Shown: positions 16,355 to 25,327 of the stretch, one piece after another
How the letters are laid out: each line of letters begins with the position of its first letter
How positions within the stretch are numbered: the first letter of the stretch is position 1
Assembly (NCBI RefSeq): GCF_900475285.1
Contig: NZ_LS483370.1
Coordinates: 3,734,001-3,798,000 of the forward strand
Reading direction: 5' to 3'
Length of the DNA stretch: 64,000 nucleotides
From: Pseudomonas taetrolens
Lineage (GTDB): Bacteria; Pseudomonadota; Gammaproteobacteria; Pseudomonadales; Pseudomonadaceae
Position numbers and translations under genes: made by a program
The notes under the pieces: model-generated
Told to the model about the DNA's origin: nothing
The model's input: the letters and a program-made list of their open reading frames with translations, nothing else
Databases searched by the model: none

Positions 16355-18064
16355 TTATCGCGGCTCGATATGAGCGATCATCAGTTGCACGGTTTCATTA
16401 CCACGAAACTCGTTGAGGTCGAGTTTGTACGCCAGTTCGACCCAGCGAATGGTCGGATTCGGCCATACATCCCGGTCAATCCCGAATGCGATGCCATCGA
16501 GTTTCACGCTGCCACACTCGGTTTTGAGCACGACTTTCAAATGCCGCTCGCCAACGATCCGTTGCTCGACCAACTGGAATACGCCATGAAACAACGGTTC
16601 GGGAAAGTGCTGCCCCCAAGGCCCGGCGTTACGCAGTGCCCGGGCCAGTTCGAGATGAAACTCCTCCACCGCCAGGCTGCCATCGGACAACATGCGCCCC
16701 GTCAGGTCGTCTTCACGCAACTGACGCCGGACTTCGGCATCGAACGCCTGACTGAACAGAGGGAAATTTGCCTCGGGCAAGGTCAGGCCCGCCGCCATTG
16801 CATGGCCGCCGTACTTGCTGATCAACTCCGGGTGCTGTGCCGCCACCACGCTGAGCGCATCACGAATATGAAAGCCCGGCACCGAGCGCCCTGAGCCTTT
16901 GAGCATGCCGTCACCGGCATCAGCAAACGCGAACGTCGGCCGGAAGTAACGCTCTTTGAGGCGTGAAGCCAGAATGCCGATCACCCCCTGGTGCCATTGC
17001 GGGTCGAACAGGCACAAACCAAACGGCAGGTTATCGACCGTCAGGTCCTTGAGCTGGGCCAGCGCCTCACGCTGCATGCCTTGCTCGATGGATTTACGGT
17101 CCTGGTTCATCTCATCGAGCTGCACCGCCATGTCGCGCGCAGCGTTGGCGTCATCGGTGAGCAGGCATTCAATGCCCAGGCTCATGTCATCCAGACGCCC
17201 GGCGGCGTTAAGGCGCGGGCCGAGAATAAACCCCAGATCGGTCGAAGTAATGCGCGTGTGGTCTCGCTTGGCCACTTCGAGAATGGCCTTGAGCCCGGGG
17301 CGCGCACGCCCGGCACGAATGCGCTCCAGGCCCTGATGCACCAGGATCCGGTTGTTGGCATCGAGCGGCACCACGTCCGCCACGCTGCCCAATGCCACCA
17401 GGTCCAGCAACTCGGCAATATTCGGTGCCTTGCTGTTTTGATACCAGCCCAGGCTGTTCAAGCGGGCCCGCAACGCGATCAGGACATAAAAAATCACCCC
17501 TACGCCCGCCAATGCCTTGCTTGGAAACTCGCAGCCGGGCTGGTTCGGATTGACGATGGCATCGGCCGCCGGCAGCTCGCTGCCGGGCAAGTGGTGGTCG
17601 GTGACCAGAACACTCAAACCCGCTTTTTTGGCCGCCGCCACCCCTTCAATACTGGAGATACCGTTGTCGACCGTAATCAGCAGTTGCGGGGTACGGGTCA
17701 GCGCGACCTCGACGATTTCCGGGGTCAGGCCGTAGCCGTACTCAAATCGGTTCGGCACCAGGTAATCGACATGAGCCGCCCCCAGCAGACGCAGACCGAG
17801 CATCCCGACGGTACTGGCCGTTGCCCCATCCGCGTCGAAGTCACCGACGATCAGGATGCGCTGGCGCTGCTCAAGCGCCACCACCAGTAGATCCACCGCG
17901 GCATCGATCCCCTTGAGCTGCTGATACGGAATCAGCCGCGCCAGACTCTTGTCCAGCTCCGCTTGCGACTGGACGCCACGCGCTGCGTAAAGGCGTGTCA
18001 GCAGGGTCGGCATTTCGCCCAGGAAAGGCAGGATTTCAGGCAGTGGACGAGGTTCGATGCGCAT
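16355..18064 (-). CDS. recJ: Single-stranded-DNA-specific 5'-3' exonuclease RecJ
   Basis: 569 aa from the ATG at MRIEPRPLPEILPFLG, matching the Pseudomonas RecJ N-terminus; the open frame upstream overlaps yaeQ and is not used. The DHH phosphoesterase core shows ILIVGDFDADGATAS (motif I), LITVDNGISS and LVTDHHLPG (DHH motif), then the DHHA1 domain with GGHAMAAG. RecJ degrades ssDNA in RecFOR recombination and mismatch/base-excision repair. It lies 55 nt after yaeQ. Confidence 0.97.
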   Translation of the reverse strand: MRIEPRPLPEILPFLGEMPTLLTRLYAARGVQSQAELDKSLARLIPYQQLKGIDAAVDLLVVALEQRQRILIVGDFDADGATASTVGMLGLRLLGAAHVDYLVPNRFEYGYGLTPEIVEVALTRTPQLLITVDNGISSIEGVAAAKKAGLSVLVTDHHLPGSELPAADAIVNPNQPGCEFPSKALAGVGVIFYVLIALRARLNSLGWYQNSKAPNIAELLDLVALGSVADVVPLDANNRILVHQGLERIRAGRARPGLKAILEVAKRDHTRITSTDLGFILGPRLNAAGRLDDMSLGIECLLTDDANAARDMAVQLDEMNQDRKSIEQGMQREALAQLKDLTVDNLPFGLCLFDPQWHQGVIGILASRLKERYFRPTFAFADAGDGMLKGSGRSVPGFHIRDALSVVAAQHPELISKYGGHAMAAGLTLPEANFPLFSQAFDAEVRRQLREDDLTGRMLSDGSLAVEEFHLELARALRNAGPWGQHFPEPLFHGVFQLVEQRIVGERHLKVVLKTECGSVKLDGIAFGIDRDVWPNPTIRWVELAYKLDLNEFRGNETVQLMIAHIEPR

Positions 18065-18119
18065 AAGCTGACGGGGAGTCTCTGGGTCGTATTTAAGATG
18101 AACGTGTTCAGCGCGGGTT

Positions 18120-18662
18120 TTAACCGCGTTCGCCTTGCAGCCACTGCAATTGAACTTCGTGCTGGCCACGGTCATCAGTGACGAAAATCGTGCCTTCGCT
18201 GATCATCACGTCCCACTTGATCACTCGGGGCATGTCTTTGGCGAGGACTTCGAGAATCTCTTGCGGAACGGCAGCAATATTGACGTTTTTCAGGTTTTTG
18301 ATCGCCGGGATGACCTTGCCTTCCCACACGCGCAAGCTGCCATAGGCCAGCAAGCTGGTGCGTTCGGTACGACGCGAGCACCAGGTCAGACGCTCGGCAT
18401 CGGGCTGGCCGACTTCGATCCAGTGCAGAACACGGTCATCCAGGCTTTTTTCCCAGAGTGCCGGTTCGTCTACATCTGACAGGCCGCGACCAAAAGACAG
18501 CTGCTCGTTGTACCAGAAGGCATAGGCCAGAAGACGCACGGTCATACGCTCTTCAGTTTCTGAAGGGTGACGGGCGATGGTCTGCTTGACGCTTTCATAC
18601 ACCCCGCGATCGAGGTCGGTAAGGTTGAGTTCAAACTTGTAGGTCGTGGACGGCTGGGCCAT
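18120..18662 (-). CDS. yaeQ: YaeQ family protein
   Basis: 180 aa. The family signature is seen in TTYKFELNLTDLDRGVYES at the N-terminus, HPSETEERMTVRLLAYAF and WIEVGQPDAERL. The fold belongs to the PD-(D/E)XK nuclease-like group, but a catalytic role is unproven; the E. coli and Salmonella proteins were linked to suppression of RfaH loss. It lies directly upstream of recJ, an arrangement conserved in pseudomonads. Confidence 0.9.
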   Translation of the reverse strand: MAQPSTTYKFELNLTDLDRGVYESVKQTIARHPSETEERMTVRLLAYAFWYNEQLSFGRGLSDVDEPALWEKSLDDRVLHWIEVGQPDAERLTWCSRRTERTSLLAYGSLRVWEGKVIPAIKNLKNVNIAAVPQEILEVLAKDMPRVIKWDVMISEGTIFVTDDRGQHEVQLQWLQGERG

Positions 18663-18801
18663 GAACGGGCTTCTTGATACGGAGAAAGGCGGTAAGTCTA
18701 ACCGATCCGGCCGCTCTTCAACGAATCCTTGACCCTGGCTTCTTGCCGGCTGCGACCTATGTTAAAAGGCTGTACCCGCCTGCTCTGGACAAGGACAAAT
18801 C

Positions 18802-20001
18802 ATGCCGCTCGCAGCCAAACCCCTATCGGGCCTCAAAGTCGTCGAACTGGGCACTCTGATCGCGGGTCCGTTTGCATCGCGGATCTGCGCCGAATTCGGT
18901 GCGCAAGTGATCAAAGTCGAGTCCCCGGATGGCGGTGACCCGTTGCGCAAATGGCGCAAGCTGTACGAAGGCACCTCCCTGTGGTGGTTCGTCCAGGCGC
19001 GCAACAAGAAGTCCCTGACCCTGAACCTCAAGCACCCTGACGGGCTGAGTATCCTCAAGGCGTTATTGGCAGAGGCCGATATCCTGATCGAAAACTTCCG
19101 CCCCGGCGTTCTGGAAAAACTCGGCCTGGGCTGGGATGTGCTGCACGCCTTGAACCCGAAACTGGTGATGGTGCGGCTGTCCGGCTTTGGCCAGACCGGC
19201 CCGATGAAAGACCAGCCGGGGTTTGGTGCCGTGGGTGAGTCCATGGGCGGGCTGCGCTACATCACCGGTTTTGAAGATCGTCCGCCAGTGCGCACCGGCA
19301 TCTCGATCGGCGACTCGATTGCCGCACTGTGGGGGGTGATTGGCGCGCTGATGGCGCTGCGTCACCGTGAAGTCAATGGCGGTCAGGGACAAGTCGTGGA
19401 CGTAGCGTTGTACGAAGCCATTTTTGCCATGATGGAAAGCATGGTGCCGGAGTTCGATGTGTTCGGTTTTATTCGTGAGCGCACAGGCAACATCATGCCC
19501 GGCATTACCCCTTCGTCGATTCATACCAGCCTGGATGGAAAGCACGTGCAAATCGGCGCCAATGGTGACGCGATCTTCAAGCGTTTCATGCAGGTTATCG
19601 GGCGTGAAGATCTGGCCAACGACCCGGTACTGGCCAGCAATGATGGCCGCGACACCCGCCGTGACGAGCTGTATGGTGTGATTGACCGCTGGGTGGCTTC
19701 ACTGCCGCTTGAGACCGTGCTGGAACAACTGGGCGTTGCGCAGGTGCCTGCCAGCCGCATCTTCTCGGCCGAAGACATGTTCAGTGACCCGCAATTCCTG
19801 GCGCGAGAAATGTTTCTGCAAGCCCGGTTGCCGGATGGCAAAGACTTCAAGATGCCAGGCATCGTCCCGAAGCTTTCAGACACTCCCGGCTCGGCTGACT
19901 GGGTGGGGCCCGAGTTGGGCGCTCATAACGCTGAAGTGTTGGGCGAACTGGGTTACGACACCGCCGCCATAGCAACCCTCAAGCTGGCAGGCGCTATCTA
20001 G
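18802..20001 (+). CDS. CaiB/BaiF family (class III) CoA-transferase
   Basis: 399 aa. N-terminal PLSGLKVVELGTLIAGPFASRICAEFGA is the family opening, followed by NKKSLTLNLKHPDG, RPGVLEKLGLGWD and RLSGFGQTGP. The catalytic Asp, which forms the acyl-aspartyl anhydride, is expected in ISIGDSIAALWG. AAGGA precedes the ATG by 6 nt. Enzymes of this family move CoA between carboxylic acids (formate/oxalate, carnitine, mesaconate and others); the acyl pair here cannot be told from sequence. It is divergent from yaeQ and 35 nt ahead of the TIGR02285 gene. Confidence 0.92.
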   Translation: MPLAAKPLSGLKVVELGTLIAGPFASRICAEFGAQVIKVESPDGGDPLRKWRKLYEGTSLWWFVQARNKKSLTLNLKHPDGLSILKALLAEADILIENFRPGVLEKLGLGWDVLHALNPKLVMVRLSGFGQTGPMKDQPGFGAVGESMGGLRYITGFEDRPPVRTGISIGDSIAALWGVIGALMALRHREVNGGQGQVVDVALYEAIFAMMESMVPEFDVFGFIRERTGNIMPGITPSSIHTSLDGKHVQIGANGDAIFKRFMQVIGREDLANDPVLASNDGRDTRRDELYGVIDRWVASLPLETVLEQLGVAQVPASRIFSAEDMFSDPQFLAREMFLQARLPDGKDFKMPGIVPKLSDTPGSADWVGPELGAHNAEVLGELGYDTAAIATLKLAGAI

Positions 20002-20036
20002 AGCCATCTCCAGTGGATACCCAAAGGACTGGTACC

Positions 20037-20915
20037 ATGATTCATCGCACAAGGCGGCGAAGCATTCTGACCGGGCTGATTTCATCGGCATTGTTGATCG
20101 CGGCACCGGGTGTCCTGGGCGCCGAAAAGCTCATTTGGCTATTACGCGATCTGCCGCCATTGGTCGTGGTGGACGGCCCGCAAAAGGGTCAAGGGGTAAT
20201 TGATCAACTGATGCCCGTGCTGATGGCAAACATGCCGCAGTACCAGCATGTCGTGATGCGGGTGAACCGGGCACGGGCCCTTCAGATGCTTCATGCCCCC
20301 TCACTGACCTGCGACCCGACCCTGATCTGGAATCCAGCCCGTGCCCGCTGGGTCGTTTACTCCACGCCCGTTATTGCCTTGCAGGGAAATGGACTGGCGA
20401 TTCAACGTCAGAATCAATTACAGATCGCCCCCTTTGTGACCGACGGCAAAGTAGACCTGTCAGCCTTACTGAACAGCCATGCTTTGAAGTTGGGTGTTAT
20501 CGCAAAACGCAGCTACGGCGAGGTCATTGACCGTCAACTGCCACAGAGCCCTGCACATCAGATTTTTATCCATTACGGGGGGAACCCGATGAGCAGCCTG
20601 TTGCGCATGCAGCAAGCGGATCGCTTGCAGGCGCTGTTGGGGTATTGGCCCGAGATTCAGGTAAAAGCCAGGCAACAAGGACTGTCTCCCGACAGCATGA
20701 TTTTTTACCCGGTACTGGGCGCCCCGGCTCTCCAGTCCCTTTACGTCGGGTGTTCGGACACACCGGAAGGTCGACGGGTCATTGGCAGAGTCAACGACAT
20801 ACTGGCGCATCAAGGCCGTGAGGTGATCATCAAGTCCAGGGCACAGTGGCTTGCGCCCGAGTCGTCGGTTGACCATCCCCGCCCCTTGCTGCCCGCCCCC
20901 ACCGACGCACATTGA
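20037..20915 (+). CDS. TIGR02285-type periplasmic substrate-binding-like protein
   Basis: 292 aa. I chose the ATG at 20037 because AAAGGA lies 8 nt upstream and it starts a typical signal peptide (MIHRTRRRSILTGLISSALL, cleavage near VLGA-EK). The mature protein begins EKLIWLLRDLPPLVV and resembles a solute-binding-protein fold of the SBP_bac_3 type without an attached transporter. No ABC permease genes are nearby. Such orphan binding proteins are common in pseudomonads; the ligand is unknown. The distance to the CoA-transferase (35 nt) allows co-transcription. Confidence 0.75.
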   Translation: MIHRTRRRSILTGLISSALLIAAPGVLGAEKLIWLLRDLPPLVVVDGPQKGQGVIDQLMPVLMANMPQYQHVVMRVNRARALQMLHAPSLTCDPTLIWNPARARWVVYSTPVIALQGNGLAIQRQNQLQIAPFVTDGKVDLSALLNSHALKLGVIAKRSYGEVIDRQLPQSPAHQIFIHYGGNPMSSLLRMQQADRLQALLGYWPEIQVKARQQGLSPDSMIFYPVLGAPALQSLYVGCSDTPEGRRVIGRVNDILAHQGREVIIKSRAQWLAPESSVDHPRPLLPAPTDAH

Positions 20916-20926
20916 CAATGTCATGG

Positions 20927-20966
20927 AATAAAAAAATCCCGGGCTGTGGGGAGGCAGCTCGGGATT
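20927..20966 (-). terminator. Terminator of the receiver-protein gene
   Basis: AATCCCGGGCTG (20935-20946) pairs with CAGCTCGGGATT (20955-20966) with one G.U pair and an 8-nt loop; on the minus strand it is followed by a T-run. It sits between two convergent genes. Confidence 0.8.
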
Positions 20967-21081
20967 CAACAAGGTCATGAAGACCCTATCAACAGGCTAC
21001 AAGCATCGGAGCAATAAGCTTGATCCTGCTGATGAAAAATCAGACTCAAACGTGCCGCTAAAGGTTCCTTTAAGCGTCCCT

Positions 21082-21498
21082 TCAATTCGCCCCCCCATCG
21101 CTGGCATACGCACCAATGCTTCGATAGGCATCCAGTAATTGCCCCAAGCCGTTTACCGTCACGGGCTTTGCCAGGCAGCCCAATACCCTCAGACCTTCAC
21201 TGCGGGCTGTCCTTACCGCTTTTTCCACGATATGAGGTGCTGCACAACTCAAGATGATCAACGCCGACGCTTCTCGCCTTGCGGCTAACTCGCGAATCAG
21301 GTCTAGTCCCGTCAGACCTTCTACATAAAGATCACAGATAGCGACATCGATGGCTCCACGCTGAGCCAATGAACGTCGTGCAGAATCAAGATTTTCAGCG
21401 ACCAACACATCAAATATGCGAAACGTATTCAACATTTGATGCAACACCATTAACTGGAAAGGGTTGTCTTCAAGAATCAAAACTTTCAGAGGTCGCAT
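21082..21498 (-). CDS. Single-domain response regulator, RocR-receiver-like
   Basis: 138 aa if started at the ATG at 21498 (MRPLKVLILED), which has AAGGG 6 nt upstream; a GTG at 21564 would add 22 residues but has its SD 14 nt away. All receiver residues are present: E10/D11, phospho-acceptor D56 (DVAICDLYVEG), Ser in IILSCAAP, Lys in CLAKPV. The sequence is close in pattern to the receiver of RocR (LEDxPFQ, VDIAICDLQM, LGxLxKPF), a c-di-GMP phosphodiesterase, but the EAL domain is absent and no EAL remnant follows. It lies behind the kinase-less sensor gene. Confidence 0.82.
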   Translation of the reverse strand: MRPLKVLILEDNPFQLMVLHQMLNTFRIFDVLVAENLDSARRSLAQRGAIDVAICDLYVEGLTGLDLIRELAARREASALIILSCAAPHIVEKAVRTARSEGLRVLGCLAKPVTVNGLGQLLDAYRSIGAYASDGGAN

Positions 21499-21627
21499 CA
21501 CGGGCCCTTGGGAGATCGGCAGGCTTTCACCAGATGGATCTACTCTAGAAGGCTCTAGCTTCACGCGACATCAGAAAACTCCTAAGTTGGTGTAGCTCTT
21601 TTCTATCGACCGATGGCCAACCGACAC

Positions 21628-23730
21628 TTACCACGCTGCACGAGGCCCCCATTTGCGAACTTCCGATATATCAAACCAGCCCCCCACCAATCCTTCCAGT
21701 CGCCCGGAAGCGGAATAAAATGGCACTGTCCACTGGTAGATTTCCATGGGGCCGGATTTGATTTCGATCATGCGTTTTTGATAGTAGGGTTGTCGGCTGT
21801 GGATCATTTGCATGATTTCACAGTGAAGTTGCTCAGCCAGTTTCTGCGGAAAAATATTCATTCCAATACTGTTTTGCCCGCGAATGTGTTCAAGCTTTAT
21901 AGACATGCGCTCTTCATAACTTTGATTACACGTGATTACAGCACCCTGAAGGTCACACACAAAGATCGGACTGGGAATACCATCCAGAAAACGGCGCTGA
22001 AACGCCAGTTGCTCATACAACGCCTGCTCGGTTTCACGCCCGGCATGCACCTGCTTTTTTAGTCGTCGATTGCACAGAAACAGCATTAGCCCGGCGGCAG
22101 TCAGAAGCACTATCCCCCAGGACAACCAAACGGGCTGATACGAACTGCTTTCGATCAGCGGCGCCTGGCCGACAGCGCCCAACCATTTGGCTCTGAGCGT
22201 TCGAATTTCGTTGATGGGCATGGCTTCCAGAGCGTGGTTCATGATGCCGAGCAACTCTGGATATTGAGCATGCACCGAAAAATTGTCAGAGACCCACCGT
22301 CCATCGACACTTCGCCCCACCTTAAGACGCCCGGGTGGGTACAGATAAGCCTGCGTCTCACTCTGGATGGTTGCATCCGCCTCCCCTTGCTCGACCATTC
22401 GGCGGGCCTGGGCATAGGTATCGACCTGGCGTAATTCAATTGCCGGATACTCACGCCTGATCAGCTCTTCAAGGGCATGCCTGGCCGGAAGTACCAGCAC
22501 CATTCCCGCCAGTTGATCGAGAGAACCGAGCCGGGAGTCATGGCTGCGCACAACAAAGACCCAGGGAGATCCACCGTACGAGTAGGTGAAATTCAAGAAG
22601 GCCTTGCGCTCATGGTTGATCGACAGGGTTGCATTCATTTGAGCTTCGCCGCTCTGGAGCATGTCCAGGGTATGCTCCGTTGAAAACGCCTCTTTGTGGA
22701 CAAACTGCAATCCGGTCATGCGTGAAATGCGCTTCAGAATATCGACGCTCAATCCCTCCCAGCGGCCATTACCATTCTTGAAGGCATATAACGGAAATTG
22801 CTGACCCGCCACGGTGACCACCGGATTACGCTTGATCCATTCCCGCTCGCGAGGCAACAAGTTGAGGTGCTGGTGGGCAATACTTCCTTCCAGCCCGGAA
22901 GTCCAGCGCGCAAGCACCCTGTGTGAGACAGCGTTATCAAGGCTGCCCAATGCCTTCTCGATCAAAGCGCCAAGCATGGGATCGGCGCGTCGTGTGGCGA
23001 AGGAAAATCCGGAATCAGGTAATGCACTGTCACCAATAATGCGCAAACCTGAATAAGGTCGAACACTCTTGAACGACTGGATGATGACCTCATTGCCAAT
23101 AAACGCATCAATATCACCTTCAATCAGCGCTTCCATGGCGCTGTGCAACGTAGGCGTAATGATGATCTCGCTATCGGGATAAAAGGCATGGGCCGTATGG
23201 ATATCGATGTAGCCATCGACAAAGCCAATCTTTTTACCGCCCCAGGTGTGCGCAGCATCGGTATCGCTGCCGCGACCAACAATAACCGAGCGATCCGTCA
23301 TATAGGCCGTCGATGACACAAGTCCCTCGACACCGCTTTCAAAACTACTGGCGCTGGCCAGAATGTCAATTTTGCCCGAGAGCAGTTCCGAGACGGCTTG
23401 ATCGCGTTTTTTATACCCCAGAACTTCAATCGACACGCCCAGTTTGTCACGGACAATACTCAGGTAATCAGCGCTGATACCTTGATAACGATTGCGGTCG
23501 TGGGTGATATCGACGGGCTCGTAATCCGTAGTGGCGATACCGACCCGTAACTTGCCATGCTCTGACAGCCATTGTTTTTCAGTGCTGTTCAGTCGCAGCG
23601 GTTTAAAGTGGGTAAAGTTGGGTGACAGACTGAACGGCAGTCCTTGTGCAGCAGTGGACAGTTGCATGAAAAACAGCAGTCCAAGCGGGAGCAATGTGAG
23701 CACCCATGATTTAAGCACGCGGTGAAACAT
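21628..23730 (-). CDS. BvgS/RocS-like sensor protein lacking kinase domains
   Basis: 700 aa. Signal peptide (about 1-28), first SBP_bac_3 domain (about 58-280, from HGKLRVGIATTDYEPV), second SBP domain (about 300-535, from RNPVVTVAGQQFPLYAF), one TM helix (about 545-565, LSWGIVLLTAAGLMLFLC), then a PAS domain ending GLVGGWFDISEV. BvgS/EvgS/RocS hybrid kinases continue at this point into histidine kinase, receiver and Hpt domains; here the frame ends RKWGPRAAW-stop. The downstream 60 nt show no kinase sequence in any frame. It is probably a truncated hybrid kinase, though a stable sensor-only protein is possible. Confidence 0.85.
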   Translation of the reverse strand: MFHRVLKSWVLTLLPLGLLFFMQLSTAAQGLPFSLSPNFTHFKPLRLNSTEKQWLSEHGKLRVGIATTDYEPVDITHDRNRYQGISADYLSIVRDKLGVSIEVLGYKKRDQAVSELLSGKIDILASASSFESGVEGLVSSTAYMTDRSVIVGRGSDTDAAHTWGGKKIGFVDGYIDIHTAHAFYPDSEIIITPTLHSAMEALIEGDIDAFIGNEVIIQSFKSVRPYSGLRIIGDSALPDSGFSFATRRADPMLGALIEKALGSLDNAVSHRVLARWTSGLEGSIAHQHLNLLPREREWIKRNPVVTVAGQQFPLYAFKNGNGRWEGLSVDILKRISRMTGLQFVHKEAFSTEHTLDMLQSGEAQMNATLSINHERKAFLNFTYSYGGSPWVFVVRSHDSRLGSLDQLAGMVLVLPARHALEELIRREYPAIELRQVDTYAQARRMVEQGEADATIQSETQAYLYPPGRLKVGRSVDGRWVSDNFSVHAQYPELLGIMNHALEAMPINEIRTLRAKWLGAVGQAPLIESSSYQPVWLSWGIVLLTAAGLMLFLCNRRLKKQVHAGRETEQALYEQLAFQRRFLDGIPSPIFVCDLQGAVITCNQSYEERMSIKLEHIRGQNSIGMNIFPQKLAEQLHCEIMQMIHSRQPYYQKRMIEIKSGPMEIYQWTVPFYSASGRLEGLVGGWFDISEVRKWGPRAAW

Positions 23731-23797
23731 GGCAGCATCCTTGACTGGCTACTCGCCAAAATACGAAGGCGAAAACAGCGCAAGTTTGCCATGCACC

Positions 23798-23826
23798 CAA
23801 AAAAAAGCCCGTCAGATGACGGGCTT
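23798..23826 (-). terminator. Rho-independent terminator of hom-thrC
   Basis: AAGCCCGTCA (23805-23814) and TGACGGGCTT (23817-23826) form a perfect 10-bp stem; on the minus strand it is followed by T7-8. It lies 24 nt after the thrC stop. Confidence 0.9.
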
Positions 23827-23849
23827 CAAAGTGCGTAAGACGTATACCG

Positions 23850-25259
23850 TTAAAGTGCCTTGCCGCGATTCCCATGCTGACTGACAAAGGCCTGTACCGC
23901 TTTCAGGTCATTGGCCAAAACGGTGTAGCGCTCCTCTCTTTCAAACAAGTCAGAAAGGTGAGCCGGCAGTTCCAGAGCTTTTCCTACCCCTGCCTTTTCA
24001 ACTGCATCCGGGAACTTGACCGGGTGTGCCGTGCCCAGAATAACCATCGGAATGTCCAGGCTGCGACGGCACTCGCGAGCGGCCTTGACCCCAATGGCAG
24101 TGTGCGGATCCAGTACTTCGCCGGTTTCGGCAAACACCTCGGCAATGGTTTCGCAGGTTTGCGCATCATCGACCGCCAGCGAGTCAAACAGACGTCGCGC
24201 TTCGGTCCAGCGATCTTCTTCGACGCTGAAGTTGCCGGTTTTCTTGAAGGTGTCCATAAGCCCGGCAACCGCCGCGCCATTACGGCCATGCAAATCGAAC
24301 AGCAAGCGCTCGAAGTTCGAGGACACCATGATGTCCATCGACGGCGACAGCGTCGCGTGCAGCGTGTCCTTGGCGTACTGGTTGCCGCTCATGAAGCGAT
24401 GCAGAATATCGTTGCGGTTGGTGGCAACGATCAGCTGGTTGATCGGCAAGCCCATGTTACGGGCCAGGTAACCGGCAAAAATATCGCCGAAGTTACCGGT
24501 AGGCACCGAGAACGATACCGAGCGATGCGGGCCGCCCAGTTGCAGAGAGGCATGGAAGTAGTAAACGATCTGGGCCATGATTCGGGCCCAGTTGATCGAG
24601 TTCACGGCAACCAGGCGAGTCCCCTTGAGGAAGCCTTGATCAGCGAAGCTGGCCTTGACCATTTCCTGACAGTCATCGAAGTTGCCTTCAATGGCGATGT
24701 TATGGATGTTATCGCCAAACAGCGTGGTCATCTGCCGACGCTGGACTTCCGAAACCCGATTGTTGGGGTGCAGGATGAAAATGTCGACATTTTCACAATG
24801 CTTGCAACCTTCAATCGCCGCAGAGCCGGTGTCGCCAGAAGTAGCGCCGACAATAACCACGCGCTCGCCACGTTTTTCCAGCACGTAGTCGAGCAAGCGG
24901 CCGAGCAACTGCAGGGCAAAATCCTTGAACGCCAGGGTCGGGCCATGGAACAGCTCAAGCACCCACTCGTTGCCGTTCAGTTGACGCAGCGGCGCCACGG
25001 CGGCGTGAGAAAACGCGCCATAGGTTTCTTCAAGGATCTTTTTGAAATCCGCGTCCGGGATGCTGCCGGTGACAAACGGGCGCATGACCCGAAAAGCCAG
25101 TTCGTGATACGGCAGGCCAGCCCAGGAAGCGATTTCTTCCTGGGTGAAGCGCGGCAGGTTTTCCGGTACATACAGACCGCCGTCACTGGCCAGACCGGCC
25201 AGCAGGACGTCTTCAAAATTCAGGGCCGGTGCCTGGCCACGGGTGCTGATATAACGCAT
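23850..25259 (-). CDS. thrC: Threonine synthase
   Basis: 469 aa from the ATG at MRYISTRGQ, the length of other Pseudomonas ThrC. It converts O-phosphohomoserine to threonine with PLP. The PLP lysine is in PTLAFKDFALQLLG, and the phosphate-binding loop in ATSGDTGSAAIEG. N-terminal FEDVLLAGLASDGGLYVP is family-typical. It follows hom by 68 nt with no terminator between, so the two form an operon for threonine synthesis. Confidence 0.97.
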   Translation of the reverse strand: MRYISTRGQAPALNFEDVLLAGLASDGGLYVPENLPRFTQEEIASWAGLPYHELAFRVMRPFVTGSIPDADFKKILEETYGAFSHAAVAPLRQLNGNEWVLELFHGPTLAFKDFALQLLGRLLDYVLEKRGERVVIVGATSGDTGSAAIEGCKHCENVDIFILHPNNRVSEVQRRQMTTLFGDNIHNIAIEGNFDDCQEMVKASFADQGFLKGTRLVAVNSINWARIMAQIVYYFHASLQLGGPHRSVSFSVPTGNFGDIFAGYLARNMGLPINQLIVATNRNDILHRFMSGNQYAKDTLHATLSPSMDIMVSSNFERLLFDLHGRNGAAVAGLMDTFKKTGNFSVEEDRWTEARRLFDSLAVDDAQTCETIAEVFAETGEVLDPHTAIGVKAARECRRSLDIPMVILGTAHPVKFPDAVEKAGVGKALELPAHLSDLFEREERYTVLANDLKAVQAFVSQHGNRGKAL

Positions 25260-25327
25260 TGGGGCAAACCTTCGGTTTGAGCGGCCAGCCACGCGCCTGG
25301 GGCAGTGGCACGTGACTGGCCGTGAAA

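Noticed and set aside
23874..25280. A 468-codon open frame opposite thrC
   Set aside because: Same reason: thrC is complete on the other strand and the antisense product shows no recognisable domain.
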